Virus record (IMG/VR): IMGVR_UViG_3300037485_000670
Location: 1 to 20,422 of that record
Source of the DNA: a virus
DNA: 20,422 nucleotides
Strand: one strand, 5' to 3'
Positions within the stretch are counted from its first letter, which is position 1. Every line of letters starts with the position of its first letter. Of this stretch, positions 20,400 through 20,422 are shown in pieces. Under the pieces are notes generated by a model that saw only the letters and a program-made list of their open reading frames with translations, had not been told where the DNA came from and did not search any database. The position numbers and the translations under genes were made by a program.

Positions 20400-20422
20400 A
20401 ATTTAAAAGGTGTTTATTGTTT

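Noticed and set aside
1-20422. CRISPR array, insertion sequence, integrase or attachment site
   Set aside because: No regularly spaced repeats, transposase or recombinase proteins, or tRNA-linked duplications were seen on either strand.

Overview
The window is a segment of a tailed-phage or prophage genome, almost certainly from a Bacteroidota host. Every protein gene I can support lies on the minus strand, so transcription runs from high to low coordinates. Genes are tightly packed, with many 4-nt ATGA stop/start overlaps. The host assignment rests on the promoters: three minus-strand sites match TTG-N19-TAnnTTTG exactly and one plus-strand site matches TTG-N18-TAnnTTTG, the Bacteroidota primary sigma consensus. 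Start codons follow A-rich leaders, with no conspicuous Shine-Dalgarno sequences. No integrase, repressor, terminase or attachment site is in view, so lytic phage and prophage cannot be separated.

Layout in transcription order. (1) 20399-15428: a putative virion protein, a DxD glycosyltransferase, a class I methyltransferase, a 25-codon mini-gene, the portal (with an inserted four-cysteine zinc-ribbon-like knuckle) and a Mu gpF-like minor head protein. (2) 15382-14020: a small basic protein whose gene overlaps the scaffold gene by 137 nt, the coiled-coil scaffold, a 53-aa gene and a 90-aa protein. (3) 13820-13527: a 97-aa gene with its own promoter and terminator. (4) 13526-12947: a non-coding island. 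It holds a predicted plus-strand structured RNA of about 98 nt, a 15-bp inverted repeat and a pair of direct repeats exactly 100 bp apart. (5) 12946-10249: the major capsid protein (with an open -1 frame after its stop), a terminator, a 343-aa structural protein and a connector or tail-completion candidate. (6) 10252-6925: an 870-aa modular tail fibre or receptor-binding protein and two small companions. (7) 6922-4465: GH24 endolysin, holin candidate, a membrane-anchored protein, a PAS-HisKA protein with no ATPase domain, a 52-aa gene and a membrane-anchored coiled-coil protein. (8) 4337-4155: a second stand-alone 60-aa gene. (9) 4092-1: a replication/recombination block with an SSB-like protein, a coiled-coil protein, a RecE-like PD-(D/E)XK exonuclease, a stand-alone VRR-NUC nuclease and a gene cut by the window edge.

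The parts fit a phage programme: capsid assembly (portal, gpF-like protein, scaffold, capsid), adsorption (fibre), lysis (endolysin, holin, possible spanin-like proteins) and DNA processing (SSB-like protein, exonuclease, Holliday-junction-type nuclease). Terminator-then-promoter junctions divide the single-strand genome into several transcription units.

The least expected items are the antisense-oriented structured RNA beside the capsid gene, the phage-borne histidine-kinase dimerisation domain without a catalytic domain, and two far-apart genes driven by what look like duplicated promoter modules of about 110-120 bp. All of these are predictions from sequence reading alone; no search, alignment or folding program was run.
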